A stretch of DNA of 64,000 nucleotides from positions 620,001 to 684,000 of the forward strand of contig NZ_JADIJC010000001.1 of the NCBI RefSeq assembly GCF_015278255.1, in the 5' to 3' direction. The notes beneath the pieces are model-generated. The model was not told where the DNA came from. It worked only from the letters and a program-made list of their open reading frames with translations, and ran no database searches. The translations under genes and the position numbers were made by a program. This document shows, piece after piece, positions 18,622 to 28,444 of this stretch. The stretch is from Microbacterium hibisci (lineage in GTDB: Bacteria > Actinomycetota > Actinomycetes > Actinomycetales > Microbacteriaceae). The first letter of the stretch is position 1; every line of letters starts with the position of its first letter.

Positions 18622-19719
18622 TCAGACCTCGACGGGGAGGGCCGAGACCGTCCGGTCGATCGTGAACTGCCCGATGACCCGTGTGCCGTCGTAGAGCACG
18701 GCGGTCTGGCCCGGTGCGACACCGTCGAACGGAGTCTCGGGGACGACGGTGAGCAGCCCTTCCGCGAGCGTGGCGGTGGCGGGCACCGGCTCGGCGTGCG
18801 CACGGATCTGCACGTGGCACGTGAACTCCCCGGGCCGCTGCGGGCGTCCCGCCCACGAGAACCGCTTGCCCGCGATCTCGGCGGTGGCCAGCGCCTCCTT
18901 CGGGCCGACCACGACGGTGTTCGACACCGGCCGCACCTCGAGCACGAACCGGGGCTTGCCGTCAGCGGCGGGCACCCCCAGCTGCAGGCCGCGCCGCTGC
19001 CCCACGGTGAAGGCGTGGGCGCCCTCGTGCGATCCGACGACGGCGCCGGTGCGATCGACGATGTCGCCGTGCTCGGAGCCGACCTTCTCGGCGAGCCAGC
19101 CGCGCGTGTCGCCGTCGGGGATGAAGCAGATGTCGTGGCTGTCGGGCTTGTGGGCGACGGTGAGGCCGCGCTCCTCGGCCTCGGCCCGGACGACCGCCTT
19201 CGACGGGGTCGAGCCCAGCGGAAAGTACGTGTGCGCCAGCTGCTCGGCGTTCAGAACCCCGAGCACGTAGGACTGGTCCTTGGCGGCATCCGACGCGCGG
19301 TGCAGTTCGAGACCGTCGGGCCCGTCGACGAGCGTCGCGTAATGACCCGTGCACACCGCGTCGAAGCCCAGCTCGATCGCACGCTCCAGGAGCGCGGCGA
19401 ACTTGATCTTCTCGTTGCACCGCATGCAGGGGTTCGGTGTGCGACCGGCCCGGTACTCGGCCACGAAGTCGTCGATGACGTCGTCGCGGAAGCGCTCGGA
19501 GAAGTCCCACACGTAGAACGGGATGCCCAGGCGATCGGCCGCGCGACGAGCGTCCATGGCGTCCTCGATCGTGCAGCAGCCGCGGCTGCCGGTGCGCAGG
19601 GTGCCGCCCGCGCGCGAGAGCGCGAGGTGCACGCCGACGACGTCGTGGCCCGCCTCGACGGCCCGGGCGGCCGCGACGGCGGAGTCCACTCCGCCGCTCA
19701 TGGCCGCAAGGATCCGCAT
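18622..19719 (-). CDS. mnmA: tRNA-specific 2-thiouridylase MnmA
   Basis: A 365-aa PP-loop enzyme that makes 2-thiouridine at U34 of Lys, Glu and Gln tRNAs. The N-terminal [12 protein letters not shown] is the PP loop. Catalytic-type cysteines are in [12 protein letters not shown] and in [11 protein letters not shown]. The C-terminal beta-barrel ([30 protein letters not shown]) is complete. The gene follows a cysteine desulfurase that probably provides the sulfur. Its TAGACT -10 element overlaps the TAG stop of that gene, so it may also have its own leaderless transcript. Confidence 0.96.
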   Translation of the reverse strand: MRILAAMSGGVDSAVAAARAVEAGHDVVGVHLALSRAGGTLRTGSRGCCTIEDAMDARRAADRLGIPFYVWDFSERFRDDVIDDFVAEYRAGRTPNPCMRCNEKIKFAALLERAIELGFDAVCTGHYATLVDGPDGLELHRASDAAKDQSYVLGVLNAEQLAHTYFPLGSTPSKAVVRAEAEERGLTVAHKPDSHDICFIPDGDTRGWLAEKVGSEHGDIVDRTGAVVGSHEGAHAFTVGQRRGLQLGVPAADGKPRFVLEVRPVSNTVVVGPKEALATAEIAGKRFSWAGRPQRPGEFTCHVQIRAHAEPVPATATLAEGLLTVVPETPFDGVAPGQTAVLYDGTRVIGQFTIDRTVSALPVEV

Positions 19720-19725
19720 GCCTCC

Positions 19726-19731
19726 AGTCTA
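19726..19731 (-). promoter_or_regulatory. -10 element of mnmA embedded in the upstream stop codon
   Basis: Minus-strand TAGACT. Its first three bases are the TAG stop of the cysteine desulfurase gene, and 6 nt later comes the mnmA ATG. A GGAGG in the spacer is only 1 nt from the ATG, too close to work as a normal ribosome-binding site. Confidence 0.5.
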
Positions 19732-20913
19732 CGAACCCTTGGCTGACGAAGACCCGGACGCGGCGCGGGCCCGCTCGACCACGCCCGGCAGGGCGTCCAG
19801 GAGCGCCTCGACGTCGGCGTCGACGGTCGTGCGCCCGAGCGTGAACCGCAGCACCTGCCGGGCTTCGGCATCCGTCCGCCCCATTGCGAGCACCACGTGC
19901 GACGGCTCGGGGACCCCCGCCTGGCACGCCGAACCGGTCGAGACGGCGATGCCCGCCATGTCGAGGAGGAACAGCAGCGTCTCGCCCGACGCGCCCGGGA
20001 AGAGGACGTGCGCGTTGCCGGGCACGCGGTCCACGGGATCACCGAGAAGCTCGGCATCGGGGATCGTGTTCCGGATGCCGCGCACCAGGCGCTCCCGCAG
20101 GGTGCCGAGTCGGTGCGCCTCGGCCTCGCGCTCGCTCTCGGCCAGCTCTGCGGCGACCGCGAACGCGACCGCCCCCGGCACGTCCTGCGTGCCCGCGCGC
20201 AGACGCCGCTGCTGACCGCCGCCGTGCATGAGCGCCGCGAGTTCGGCGCCACGCGCGACCACGAGTGCGCCGACGCCGACCGGACCCCCGATCTTGTGGG
20301 CCGAGACACTCATCGCCGCCAGCCCGGCGCGTCCCCGGGCATCGCCGCGCCAGCGTCGGAACGACACCGGGACGTGCCCGAAGGCCGCCACGGCGTCGAG
20401 GTGCAGCGGCACCGCCGCCTCCGCCGCGCTCGCGGACAGCGCGGCGGCGTCGTTGACCGAGCCCACCTCGTTGTTGGCCACGAGCGCGGTGGCGAGCGCG
20501 GAACCCGGAAGGGCGGCGGCGAAGTCGTCCGACCTGATGCGCGCGAGGGCGTCCACTGCGACGCGGCGCACCGGAGCGCCCTGGCCCTCGAGCCATTCGA
20601 CCGCGTCGAGCGTCGCGTGGTGCTCGCCATCGGGCAGGACGACGGCATCGGCATCCTCCCCGCGCGCCCACCAGAGCCCCTTCAGCGCGAGGTTGACGGC
20701 CTCGGTGCCGCCCGACGTGAAGACGATCTCGATCGGGTCCGCGTCGATCACGGCGGCGAGGCGCTCGCGCGCCTCCTCCAGCAGCCGACGGGCGTGCTGG
20801 CCGGCGCCGTGGATCGAGGAGGCGTTCCCGACGGCGCCCGCGGCGTCGATCCAGGCATCGCGGGCCTCCGGCCGCAGCGGCGCGGTCGCGGCGTGATCCA
20901 GATAGATCTGCAC
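19729..20913 (-). CDS. Cysteine desulfurase (NifS/IscS family)
   Basis: A 394-aa PLP enzyme that removes sulfur from cysteine as a protein-bound persulfide. It begins QIYLDHAATAPLRPEA. The PLP lysine lies in SVSAHKIGGPVGVGAL. The catalytic Cys is in STGSACQAGVPEPSH. GTG at 20913 is chosen because it directly precedes the conserved LDHAATAP and has a GGGGGGAG just upstream; the frame is open far upstream but not coding. Its neighbour mnmA makes tRNA thiolation the likely role. A general IscS role in Fe-S assembly is the alternative. Confidence 0.92.
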   Translation of the reverse strand: MQIYLDHAATAPLRPEARDAWIDAAGAVGNASSIHGAGQHARRLLEEARERLAAVIDADPIEIVFTSGGTEAVNLALKGLWWARGEDADAVVLPDGEHHATLDAVEWLEGQGAPVRRVAVDALARIRSDDFAAALPGSALATALVANNEVGSVNDAAALSASAAEAAVPLHLDAVAAFGHVPVSFRRWRGDARGRAGLAAMSVSAHKIGGPVGVGALVVARGAELAALMHGGGQQRRLRAGTQDVPGAVAFAVAAELAESEREAEAHRLGTLRERLVRGIRNTIPDAELLGDPVDRVPGNAHVLFPGASGETLLFLLDMAGIAVSTGSACQAGVPEPSHVVLAMGRTDAEARQVLRFTLGRTTVDADVEALLDALPGVVERARAASGSSSAKGS

Positions 20914-21005
20914 GGCTCCCCCCTTCGCTCGCGGCCACCGGGTTGCGTCCGAGTCCCGGCGTGTGTGGGACCCGGTCCCGTAACACCCCCGACTCGGACC
21001 ATGGT

Positions 21006-21011
21006 TATGGT
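21006..21011 (+). promoter_or_regulatory. -10 element of the first glgX gene (leaderless)
   Basis: TATGGT followed by 7 nt and the ATG at 21019. The reading frame is open upstream, so this element decides the start. Confidence 0.55.
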
Positions 21012-21018
21012 AGTCCGC

Positions 21019-23106
21019 ATGGTCCGCCCGGAGTCCCTCGCCCCGCTCCCCGTCGCCCCGGCCCTGCTCGGCCCGGAGCTGGACGGGCTGGGGGTCGTGC
21101 TCCTGCCGGAGGGCGCCCGCCTGCGCGTGTGGTCGGGGGCGGCGGACGCCGTGGATCTCGTCGTCTTCGACGACACGGACCTCGACTGGATCACCGCCAC
21201 CCAGCCGCTCGCGCCGGTGGGCGACGGCGTGTGGGAGGTCACCACGCCCCTGCTCCGCCCCGGCACGCGGTACGCGATCCGCGTCGACGGTCCTCAGGGG
21301 CCGGGCAACACGTTCAACCGCGGCACTCTGCTGCTCGAGCCGTACTCGCGCGGACTCGATCGCACGGGCTACGACGGCTGGCGCTCCGTCGTGGTCGACG
21401 GCTCGTTCGACTGGGCCGGCGTCTCGAAGCCGGGCGTGCCGCTGGATCAGACCGTCCTCTACGAGGGGCATCTCAAGGGCATGTCCAAGCGGCATCCCGA
21501 CGTCCCGGGCGCGCTGCGGGGCACGTACGCGGGCCTCGCGCATCCCGCGATGGTGCAGCACTTCCTCGACCTCGGCGTCACGAGCATCGAGCTCCTCCCG
21601 GTGCATGCGTTCACCACCGAGCCCCGGCTTCTCCAGCACGGCCTGGCCAACTACTGGGGCTACAACACGGTCAACTTCTTCACCCCGCACGCCGCGTACG
21701 CCACCGAGGAGGCACGGCGTCAGGGACCTGAGGCGATCCTCCGCGAGTTCAAGGGCATGGTGAAGCTCCTGCACGAGGCCGGCCTCGAGGTGATCCTCGA
21801 CGTGGTGTACAACCACACCTCGGAGGAAGGCATCGGCGGACCCCGCTCGAGCCTGCGCGGCATCGACAACCGGGCGTACTACCGCCAGCAGGAGGACGGC
21901 GCGTACATCGACGTCACCGGCTGCGGCAACGCGGTGAACACGTCGAAGGATGCCGCAGCCCGCCTGGTGCTGGACTCGCTGAGGTACTGGGCGAACGACG
22001 TGCAGATCGACGGCTTCCGCTTCGACCTCGCGGCGACGCTCGGCCGGGACGCCGCGCACCACTTCACTCCGGAGCATCCGCTCCTGCGCGCGATCCTCGA
22101 CGACCCCGACCTCGCCGGCGTGAAGAAGATCGCCGAGCCGTGGGACGTCGGCATGGGGGGCTGGCAGACCGGCAACTTCGGCGACGGCTGGAGCGAGTGG
22201 AACGACCGCTACCGCGACCGTGTGCGCAACTTCTGGCTGAGCGACGTCGACTACGCCCGCCGCGCGTCGACGTCCCCCGTCGGGATCGGGGGCTTCGCGA
22301 CCCGGCTCGCGGGGTCGGCGAACACCTTCGCCGACGAGCGCGGGCCGCTGGCGGGCATCAACTTCGTGACGGCGCACGACGGCTTCACGCTGCGTGACCT
22401 CGTCTCGTACGACGTGAAGCACAACCTCGGCAACGGCGAGCAGAACCGCGACGGCGCCGACACCAACCGGTCGTTCAACCACGGTGCCGAGGGGCCGACA
22501 GAGGACGAGGCGATCCTCGCGACCCGGCGCAAGGCGATGCGCAACCTCATGGGCACGCTGCTGCTGTCTGCCGGCGTGCCGATGATCACCGCGGGCGACG
22601 AGTTCGCCCGCACGCAGCGCGGCAACAACAACGCGTACTGCCACGACTCCGTGCTCACGTGGCTCCCATGGGAGCACGCCCCCTGGCAGCGGGACCTCTA
22701 CGCCCACGTCCGCGCCCTCCTGCGGCTGCGCCGCGAGAATCCGGCGCTGCGCCCCAGCCGCTTCGCCCGCCTGGGAGAGCGCACGCCCTCGGCGTCGGTC
22801 ATGGAGTGGTACGACGAGCACGGTGAGACGATGTCGGGCGAGCGCTGGACCGACCCGGCCCACCGCACGCTGCAGTACGTGGCCGCGTCGACGCCCGAGT
22901 TCGAGGGATTCAACCGCGTGCTGCTCATCGTCCACGGCACGGAGCGCCCCACCGCGGTCACACTGCCCGACATCGAGGGCGTGACGCGCTACCGGTCGCT
23001 GTGGTGCAGCGCCGAAGAGCGGCCCGCCGAAGTGAGGGCGAGCTACGCGCCCGGCGACATGGTGGCCCTGTCGGGCACCTCGATGCACCTGTTCCGTGCC
23101 GAGTAG
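21019..23106 (+). CDS. glgX: Glycogen debranching enzyme GlgX-like, divergent paralogue
   Basis: A 695-aa GH13 isoamylase-type enzyme that cleaves alpha-1,6 branches. After a CBM48-like N-terminus comes a TIM barrel with VVYNHTSEEG, the nucleophile in DGFRFDLAAT (Asp336), the acid in KKIAEPWDVG (Glu373) and VTAHDGFTLRDLVSY (Asp454). All catalytic residues are intact. It is clearly diverged from the second GlgX at 51454-53667: the N-terminal PGSPYPLGA signature is absent. It heads the glgX-glgE-glgB block, so a role in trimming glycogen during GlgE/GlgB metabolism is likely. Confidence 0.88.
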   Translation: MVRPESLAPLPVAPALLGPELDGLGVVLLPEGARLRVWSGAADAVDLVVFDDTDLDWITATQPLAPVGDGVWEVTTPLLRPGTRYAIRVDGPQGPGNTFNRGTLLLEPYSRGLDRTGYDGWRSVVVDGSFDWAGVSKPGVPLDQTVLYEGHLKGMSKRHPDVPGALRGTYAGLAHPAMVQHFLDLGVTSIELLPVHAFTTEPRLLQHGLANYWGYNTVNFFTPHAAYATEEARRQGPEAILREFKGMVKLLHEAGLEVILDVVYNHTSEEGIGGPRSSLRGIDNRAYYRQQEDGAYIDVTGCGNAVNTSKDAAARLVLDSLRYWANDVQIDGFRFDLAATLGRDAAHHFTPEHPLLRAILDDPDLAGVKKIAEPWDVGMGGWQTGNFGDGWSEWNDRYRDRVRNFWLSDVDYARRASTSPVGIGGFATRLAGSANTFADERGPLAGINFVTAHDGFTLRDLVSYDVKHNLGNGEQNRDGADTNRSFNHGAEGPTEDEAILATRRKAMRNLMGTLLLSAGVPMITAGDEFARTQRGNNNAYCHDSVLTWLPWEHAPWQRDLYAHVRALLRLRRENPALRPSRFARLGERTPSASVMEWYDEHGETMSGERWTDPAHRTLQYVAASTPEFEGFNRVLLIVHGTERPTAVTLPDIEGVTRYRSLWCSAEERPAEVRASYAPGDMVALSGTSMHLFRAE

Positions 23107-23170
23107 ACCGACGCGTACGCGGCGGCCGACGCACCCTGTCAAGCGGCTGTCATACGTCTCGGGCGCGCGA

Positions 23171-23176
23171 TAGGTT
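23171..23176 (+). promoter_or_regulatory. -10 element of glgE (leaderless)
   Basis: TAGGTT followed by 6 nt and the GTG at 23183. It gives glgE-glgB a promoter separate from glgX. Confidence 0.55.
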
Positions 23177-23182
23177 CGAATC

Positions 23183-25267
23183 GTGGTCACGACGTCGCGC
23201 GCTCCGCGCTCCCGCCCGTGGCGGAGTGCCTCGGCACTCCCCGTCCGCGACATCTCTGCCTGGCAGGCCGAGCGAGACACGGCGGCGCGGCGCGTCCCGC
23301 TCGCCCAGCCGTCGCCCGCCGTGCCCTGGGGCGACTACCGCCCGAAGGCGTTCGACGGCGAGGTCGTTCCGTTCCGGGTGACCGCCTTCCGCGAAGGGCA
23401 CGATCGCATCGGCGTGCAGCTGCGCCTCTTCTCCCCCTCCGGCGACGAGTCGCTGCACCGGCTCGACCCGCTCGACGACGGTTTCGACCGCTGGGAGGCC
23501 CGGGTCGCGCTGCAGGAGCAGGGCATCTGGCGCTTCCGCTTCGAAGCGTTCGGCGACGAGTTCGCCACGTGGGAGCACGCTGCGTCGCTCAAGATCGCGG
23601 CGGGGGTGGATGCCGCCCTCATGCGCGAGATCGGCGCACGGCTGTTCGACCGGGCCGGTGCCGAGAAGGGCCGCCCCGCAGCCGAGCGCCGGTCGCTCGC
23701 GGCCGCTGCGGCATCCCTCCGCGATGCGGGCCTCGACCACGCGGCGGCCCTCGCCATCGTCGAGGACCCGGCCATCGCGGCGTTCTTCCGGCTGCGCCCG
23801 GTGATGTCGCTGACGACGGTGGGGGACGACCTCGAGCTCCTGGTCGAGCGCGAGCGCGCGGGCGTGGGCGCCTGGTACGAGTTCTTCCCGCGTTCCGAGG
23901 GCGCGCGGCGCCTGAAGGACGGCAGCATCAAGAGCGGCACCTTCCGCACCGCCGCCAAACGGCTGCCCGCCGTCGCCTCGATGGGTTTCGACGTGCTGTA
24001 CCTGCCGCCGATCCACCCCATCGGCACGCTGAACCGCAAGGGGCCGAACAACACGCTCGACGCCGGCCCGGGCGATCCCGGGTCGCCCTGGGCGATCGGC
24101 TCGGCCGCGGGCGGACACGACACCGTGCATCCCGATCTCGGGACGCTGGCCGACTTCCGCTCGTTCGTGCGCGCGGCCGGTCGCGAGGGGATCGAGATCG
24201 CACTCGACCTCGCGCTGCAGGCGGCCCCCGACCACCCCTGGGTCGCCGAGCACCCGGAGTGGTTCACGACGCTGCCCGACGGCTCCATCGCCTACGCCGA
24301 GAACCCGCCGAAGAAGTACCAGGACATCTACCCGGTGAACTTCGACAACGATCCCGCGGGCATCCGCGCGGAGGTGCTGCGCGTCGTGCGCCACTGGGTC
24401 GCACAGGGCGTGCGGATCTTCCGTGTCGACAATCCGCACACGAAGCCGCTCCAGTTCTGGGAGTGGCTGATCGCCACGGTCACGGCGGAGAGCCCCGACG
24501 TCGTCTTCCTCGCGGAGGCGTTCACCCGTCCGGCGCCGCTGCAGAGCCTCGCGGCCGCCGGCTTCCAGCAGAGCTACACGTACTTCACGTGGCGCAACAC
24601 GAAGGAGGAGCTCGAGGAGTTCCTGTCGGGGCTCGCCCACGAGACGGCCGACTTCCTCCGCCCGAACCTCTTCGTGAACACACCCGACATCCTCACCGAG
24701 TATCTGCAGTACGGCGGACGGCCGGCGTACCGCATCCGCGCCGCCATCGCGGCCACCGCGGCCCCGACCTACGGCGTGTACGCGGGGTACGAGCACTACG
24801 AGAACGTCGCGCGCCCGGGCTCGGAAGAGAACATCGACAACGAGAAGTACGAGTACAAGCTGCGCGACTGGGCGGGAGCGATCGAGCGCGGCGACTCGCT
24901 GACGCCGTTCCTGGGTCGTCTCAATGAGATCCGGCGGGCACATCCGGCCCTGCGCCAGCTGCGCAACCTCACCATCCACTGGAGCGACGACGACGCGATC
25001 CTCGTGTACGCCAAGCACCTCGACGCCGAGCTCTCCCCCGACGGCCGCAGCGACACGATCATCGTGGTGGTCAACACCGATCCGCACTCGGTGCGCCAGA
25101 CGATGGTCCACCTCGACACCCGCGTGTGGGGCGTCGAGCCCGGCGAGCCGTACGAGGTCGAGGACCTCGTGACGGGCGCGCGGTGGACGTGGTCGGATCA
25201 CAACTTCGTGATGCTCGACGCGTTCACCGAGCCGGTCCACATCCTCCACGTCAAGGAGCCCGCATGA
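23183..25267 (+). CDS. glgE: Alpha-1,4-glucan:maltose-1-phosphate maltosyltransferase GlgE
   Basis: A 694-aa GH13_3 transferase that extends alpha-1,4-glucan with maltose-1-phosphate. The N-terminal YRPKAFDGEVVPFRVTAFREGHD and the helical insert (AAAAASLRDAG) are typical. Catalytic residues are Asp416 in IFRVDNPHTKPLQFWEW and Glu445 in VFLAEAFTRP. Substrate-site segments YLPPIHPIG and PPKKYQDIYP are conserved. The GTG start fits a leaderless promoter. It overlaps glgB by 4 nt (ATGA). Neither TreS nor Pep2, the usual source of maltose-1-phosphate, is in the window. Confidence 0.96.
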   Translation: MVTTSRAPRSRPWRSASALPVRDISAWQAERDTAARRVPLAQPSPAVPWGDYRPKAFDGEVVPFRVTAFREGHDRIGVQLRLFSPSGDESLHRLDPLDDGFDRWEARVALQEQGIWRFRFEAFGDEFATWEHAASLKIAAGVDAALMREIGARLFDRAGAEKGRPAAERRSLAAAAASLRDAGLDHAAALAIVEDPAIAAFFRLRPVMSLTTVGDDLELLVERERAGVGAWYEFFPRSEGARRLKDGSIKSGTFRTAAKRLPAVASMGFDVLYLPPIHPIGTLNRKGPNNTLDAGPGDPGSPWAIGSAAGGHDTVHPDLGTLADFRSFVRAAGREGIEIALDLALQAAPDHPWVAEHPEWFTTLPDGSIAYAENPPKKYQDIYPVNFDNDPAGIRAEVLRVVRHWVAQGVRIFRVDNPHTKPLQFWEWLIATVTAESPDVVFLAEAFTRPAPLQSLAAAGFQQSYTYFTWRNTKEELEEFLSGLAHETADFLRPNLFVNTPDILTEYLQYGGRPAYRIRAAIAATAAPTYGVYAGYEHYENVARPGSEENIDNEKYEYKLRDWAGAIERGDSLTPFLGRLNEIRRAHPALRQLRNLTIHWSDDDAILVYAKHLDAELSPDGRSDTIIVVVNTDPHSVRQTMVHLDTRVWGVEPGEPYEVEDLVTGARWTWSDHNFVMLDAFTEPVHILHVKEPA

Positions 25268-27441
25268 CACCCGCCGACCAGATCCTCGACGCCGTCGCCG
25301 CGGGCTCGCACCACGATCCCCACTCCGTGCTCGGCATCCATCCCGACACGGATGCCGAGGGCACCGGCACCTGGACCGTGCGGGCCCGACGTCCGCTCGC
25401 CCGCAGCGTGACGGCGGTGTTCTCCGACGGCATGCGCGTCCCGCTGGAGCACGTCCGCGGCGGCATCTGGGAGGGCACGCGCGTCGGAGCGCTGACGTCG
25501 TACGAGCTGGCGACGACGTACCCCGACGGACCCGACTACGTCGCGGACGACCCGTACCGCCACGGGCCGACGATCGGCGAGCTCGATCTGCATCTCATCG
25601 GCGAGGGTCGCCACGAAGAGCTGTGGCGCGTCCTCGGCGCGCACGTGCGCGAGCACGGGGGCACGCTCGGCACGGCGTTCACCGTGTGGGCGCCCAACGC
25701 CAGGGCCGTCCGTGTCGTGGGCGATTTCAACGGCTGGGACGGCCAGGGCCACGCGATGCGCTCGATGGGATCGAGCGGCGTGTGGGAGCTGTTCATCCCG
25801 GGCGTCGGCGAGGGCACCACTTACAAGTTCGAGTTGCGCGGCCGCAACGGCGCCTGGGTCGTCAAGGCCGACCCGATGGCCCGGTTCGCCGAGGTGCCTC
25901 CGGCGACCGCGTCCCGCGTCGTGCGTTCCTCGTACGCGTGGGGCGACGCGGCATGGCTCACGGCGCGCGCGACCTCGACGCCGGTGTCGCAGCCGATGTC
26001 GATCTACGAGCTGCATCTCGGTTCATGGCGGCAGGGACTGTCCTACCGCGACGCCGCCGAGCAGCTGATCGAGTACGTCGGCGCCCAGGGGTTCACCCAC
26101 GTGGAGTTCCTCCCCCTGGCCGAGCACCCGTTCGGCGGGTCGTGGGGGTACCAGGTCACCGGCTATTACGCGCCCACCAGCCGCTTCGGCCACCCCGACG
26201 ACCTGCGCTACCTCATCGACCGGCTGCACCAGGCCGGCATCGGCGTGATCATGGACTGGGTCCCGGGCCACTTCCCGAAGGACGCCTTCGCCCTGGCCCG
26301 CTTCGACGGCGAGCCGCTCTACGAGCACCCCGACCCGCGGCGCGGCGAGCACCGCGACTGGGGCACCTACATCTTCGACTACGGCCGCAACGAGGTGCGC
26401 AACTTCCTCGTCGCCAACGCGCTGTACTGGTTCGAGGAGTTCCACGTCGACGGCCTTCGCGTGGACGCGGTGGCCTCGATGCTGTACCTGGACTACTCCC
26501 GCAACGAGGGCGAGTGGGCGCCGAACGTGCACGGCGGCCGCGAGAACCTGGAGGCGATCCGCTTCCTGCAGGAGGTCAACGCCACGGCGTACAAGCGGTA
26601 CCCCGGCATCGCGATGATCGCGGAGGAGTCCACCAGCTTCCCCGGAGTGACGGCGCCGACCGGCCATGCAGGACTCGGCTTCGGGTTCAAGTGGAACATG
26701 GGCTGGATGAACGACTCGCTCCAGTACATCAAGCGCGACCCGATCCACCGCTCGCACCACGAGGGCGAGCTGTCGTTCTCGTTCGTGTACGCCTTCAGCG
26801 AGAACTACGTGCTTCCGATCAGCCATGACGAGGTCGTGCACGGCAAGGGCAGCCTCTTCGGGCGGATGCCGGGTGACCACTGGCAGCAGCTGGCCAACAT
26901 GCGCGCCTTCCTGGCCTATATGTGGGGTCACCCGGGCAAGCAGCTGCTGTTCATGGGTCAGGAGTTCGGGCAGCTCTCGGAATGGTCCGAGGGCCGTTCG
27001 CTGGACTGGTGGCTGCTCGACCAGCCCGCGCACGCGCAGCTGCAGCAGTTCGTGGGCACCCTGAACCGGATCTACCGCGAGCAGTCTGCGCTGTGGTCGC
27101 GTGACAGCGACGGTGCCGCCTTCACTCGGCTCGGTGCGCCCCGGTGGAACCCCAACGTGGTCGCGTTCTCTCGCCGCGACTGGCACGGCAACACGGTCGT
27201 GGTCGTCGCGAACTTCTCGGGAGGGCCCCTGACCGCTTACGAGCTCGACCTCCCCGAGACCGGCGTCTGGGACGAGATCCTCAACACCGACGCCCAGGCC
27301 TACGGCGGCTCGGGAGTCGGCAATCTGGGGGTCGTCCACGCGGGGGCCGGCGGCCGGGCGTCGCTCGTCCTCCCGCCGCTGGGCGTGCTGTGGCTGCGGC
27401 ACCGCACGGGCGCGCACATCCCCTCGCCGACGCAGGGCTGA
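25264..27441 (+). CDS. glgB: 1,4-alpha-glucan branching enzyme GlgB
   Basis: A 725-aa GH13_9 enzyme that introduces alpha-1,6 branches. Two N-terminal beta-sandwich modules (one with HHDPHSVLGIHPD, then FTVWAPNARAVRVVGDFNGWD) precede the barrel. The nucleophile is Asp401 (GLRVDAVASML), the acid Glu454 (MIAEESTSFPG), and LPISHDEVVHGKGSL holds the third carboxylate. It starts within the glgE stop codon and has AAGGAG (25253-25258) inside glgE. Together GlgE and GlgB make branched glucan. Confidence 0.97.
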   Translation: MTPADQILDAVAAGSHHDPHSVLGIHPDTDAEGTGTWTVRARRPLARSVTAVFSDGMRVPLEHVRGGIWEGTRVGALTSYELATTYPDGPDYVADDPYRHGPTIGELDLHLIGEGRHEELWRVLGAHVREHGGTLGTAFTVWAPNARAVRVVGDFNGWDGQGHAMRSMGSSGVWELFIPGVGEGTTYKFELRGRNGAWVVKADPMARFAEVPPATASRVVRSSYAWGDAAWLTARATSTPVSQPMSIYELHLGSWRQGLSYRDAAEQLIEYVGAQGFTHVEFLPLAEHPFGGSWGYQVTGYYAPTSRFGHPDDLRYLIDRLHQAGIGVIMDWVPGHFPKDAFALARFDGEPLYEHPDPRRGEHRDWGTYIFDYGRNEVRNFLVANALYWFEEFHVDGLRVDAVASMLYLDYSRNEGEWAPNVHGGRENLEAIRFLQEVNATAYKRYPGIAMIAEESTSFPGVTAPTGHAGLGFGFKWNMGWMNDSLQYIKRDPIHRSHHEGELSFSFVYAFSENYVLPISHDEVVHGKGSLFGRMPGDHWQQLANMRAFLAYMWGHPGKQLLFMGQEFGQLSEWSEGRSLDWWLLDQPAHAQLQQFVGTLNRIYREQSALWSRDSDGAAFTRLGAPRWNPNVVAFSRRDWHGNTVVVVANFSGGPLTAYELDLPETGVWDEILNTDAQAYGGSGVGNLGVVHAGAGGRASLVLPPLGVLWLRHRTGAHIPSPTQG

Positions 27442-27479
27442 TCGTCGCGCCCGGCACGGCACCGCGCCCGCGATCAGCC
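27436..27479. terminator. Inverted repeat at the glgB 3' end
   Basis: GGCTGATCG (27436-27444) and CGATCAGCC (27471-27479) are exact complements and enclose GC-rich sequence able to pair further. The left arm includes the glgB TGA. Located between converging genes, it could end both transcripts, but no T tract is present. Confidence 0.45.
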
Positions 27480-27499
27480 GCGGGCCGTGCGTCCGGCGA

Positions 27500-28444
27500 T
27501 CAGAAGAGGAGTGAGGCCAGGCGGCCGCGTGCGGCGATCACGCGCGGGTCGGCGTCGCCGACGAGGGCGAACAGCTCGAGCAGTCGCTCGCGCACAGGCG
27601 TGCGCTCTTCGGCGGGCAGCTGTGCGAACAGGTCGAGCAGACGACCGAACGCATCGTCGACGTGGCCGCCGGCGAGATCGAGATCGGCGACCGTCAGCTG
27701 CGCGGCGACGTCGGTGGGGGCTGATGCCGCCGCCGAGCGGGCCGCCTGCAGGTCCACGCCCTGCACGCGGTCGAGCAGTCGGACCTGGCCCAGGCCCGCA
27801 CGCGCCTCCGCGTCGCGGGGATTCTCGGCGAGTGCCTTCTCGTAGGCGGCGATCGCGCGCGGATAGTCGCCGGCCTCGATCGCGTCGAACGCCTCGGCAT
27901 GGAGCGGCGGAAGCGGGGGCTCAGCGGGTGCCTCCTCCGAGGCATCCGTCTGTCCATCGACCGAGACCGTGCCGGTGACGCCGTTCTGCGCCGCGAGCTG
28001 CAGCAGCTGCGCGAACACGTCGCGCACCTGCTGCTCGGGGACCGCACCGGTGAACATCGGCACCGGCTGACCGCCGACCAGCGCGACGACCATCGGGATC
28101 GACTGGGCGCGGAACGCCTGCGAGAGCTGGGGATTCGCGTCGACGTCGACCTTGGCCAGCACCACACGGCCGCCGAGCTCGATCACGACCTTCTCGAGCA
28201 CCGGGCTGAGCTGCTTGCACGGCCCGCACCACTCCGCCCACAGATCCACCACCACAGGGATGGTGCGCGAGAGCTCGAGCACCTGGGGGAAGGTCTCGTC
28301 GGTGACGTCGAGGACCAGCGACGGGACGGCCACGCCGCCCTGCTGGGGCGCCTCCTCGCCCGGCGCGGCGGGCGCAGGACGGTTACGGAGAGCGGACAGG
28401 TCGACGGCGCCGCGCAGGGAGGCGCCCAGAGTGGGATCGGTCAC
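27500..28444 (-). CDS. Thioredoxin-TPR protein (YbbN/CnoX-like)
   Basis: A 314-aa cytoplasmic protein. A thioredoxin domain with WCGPC (residues 72-76) is followed by a helical TPR-type region (residues ~185-314; FDAIEAGDYPRAIAAYEKAL). E. coli YbbN (CnoX) is a chaperone-redoxin that protects proteins under oxidative stress; there the active-site Cys pair is lost, whereas here both cysteines are kept, so it may be redox active. The GTG start shares its first base with the TAG stop of the upstream membrane-protein gene, so the two are co-transcribed. Confidence 0.88.
   Translation of the reverse strand: MTDPTLGASLRGAVDLSALRNRPAPAAPGEEAPQQGGVAVPSLVLDVTDETFPQVLELSRTIPVVVDLWAEWCGPCKQLSPVLEKVVIELGGRVVLAKVDVDANPQLSQAFRAQSIPMVVALVGGQPVPMFTGAVPEQQVRDVFAQLLQLAAQNGVTGTVSVDGQTDASEEAPAEPPLPPLHAEAFDAIEAGDYPRAIAAYEKALAENPRDAEARAGLGQVRLLDRVQGVDLQAARSAAASAPTDVAAQLTVADLDLAGGHVDDAFGRLLDLFAQLPAEERTPVRERLLELFALVGDADPRVIAARGRLASLLF

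Noticed and set aside
19729..23280. 1183-codon minus-strand open frame running opposite glgX
   Set aside because: Only its last 394 codons (from GTG 20913) are the cysteine desulfurase; the rest is antisense to glgX and has no domain.
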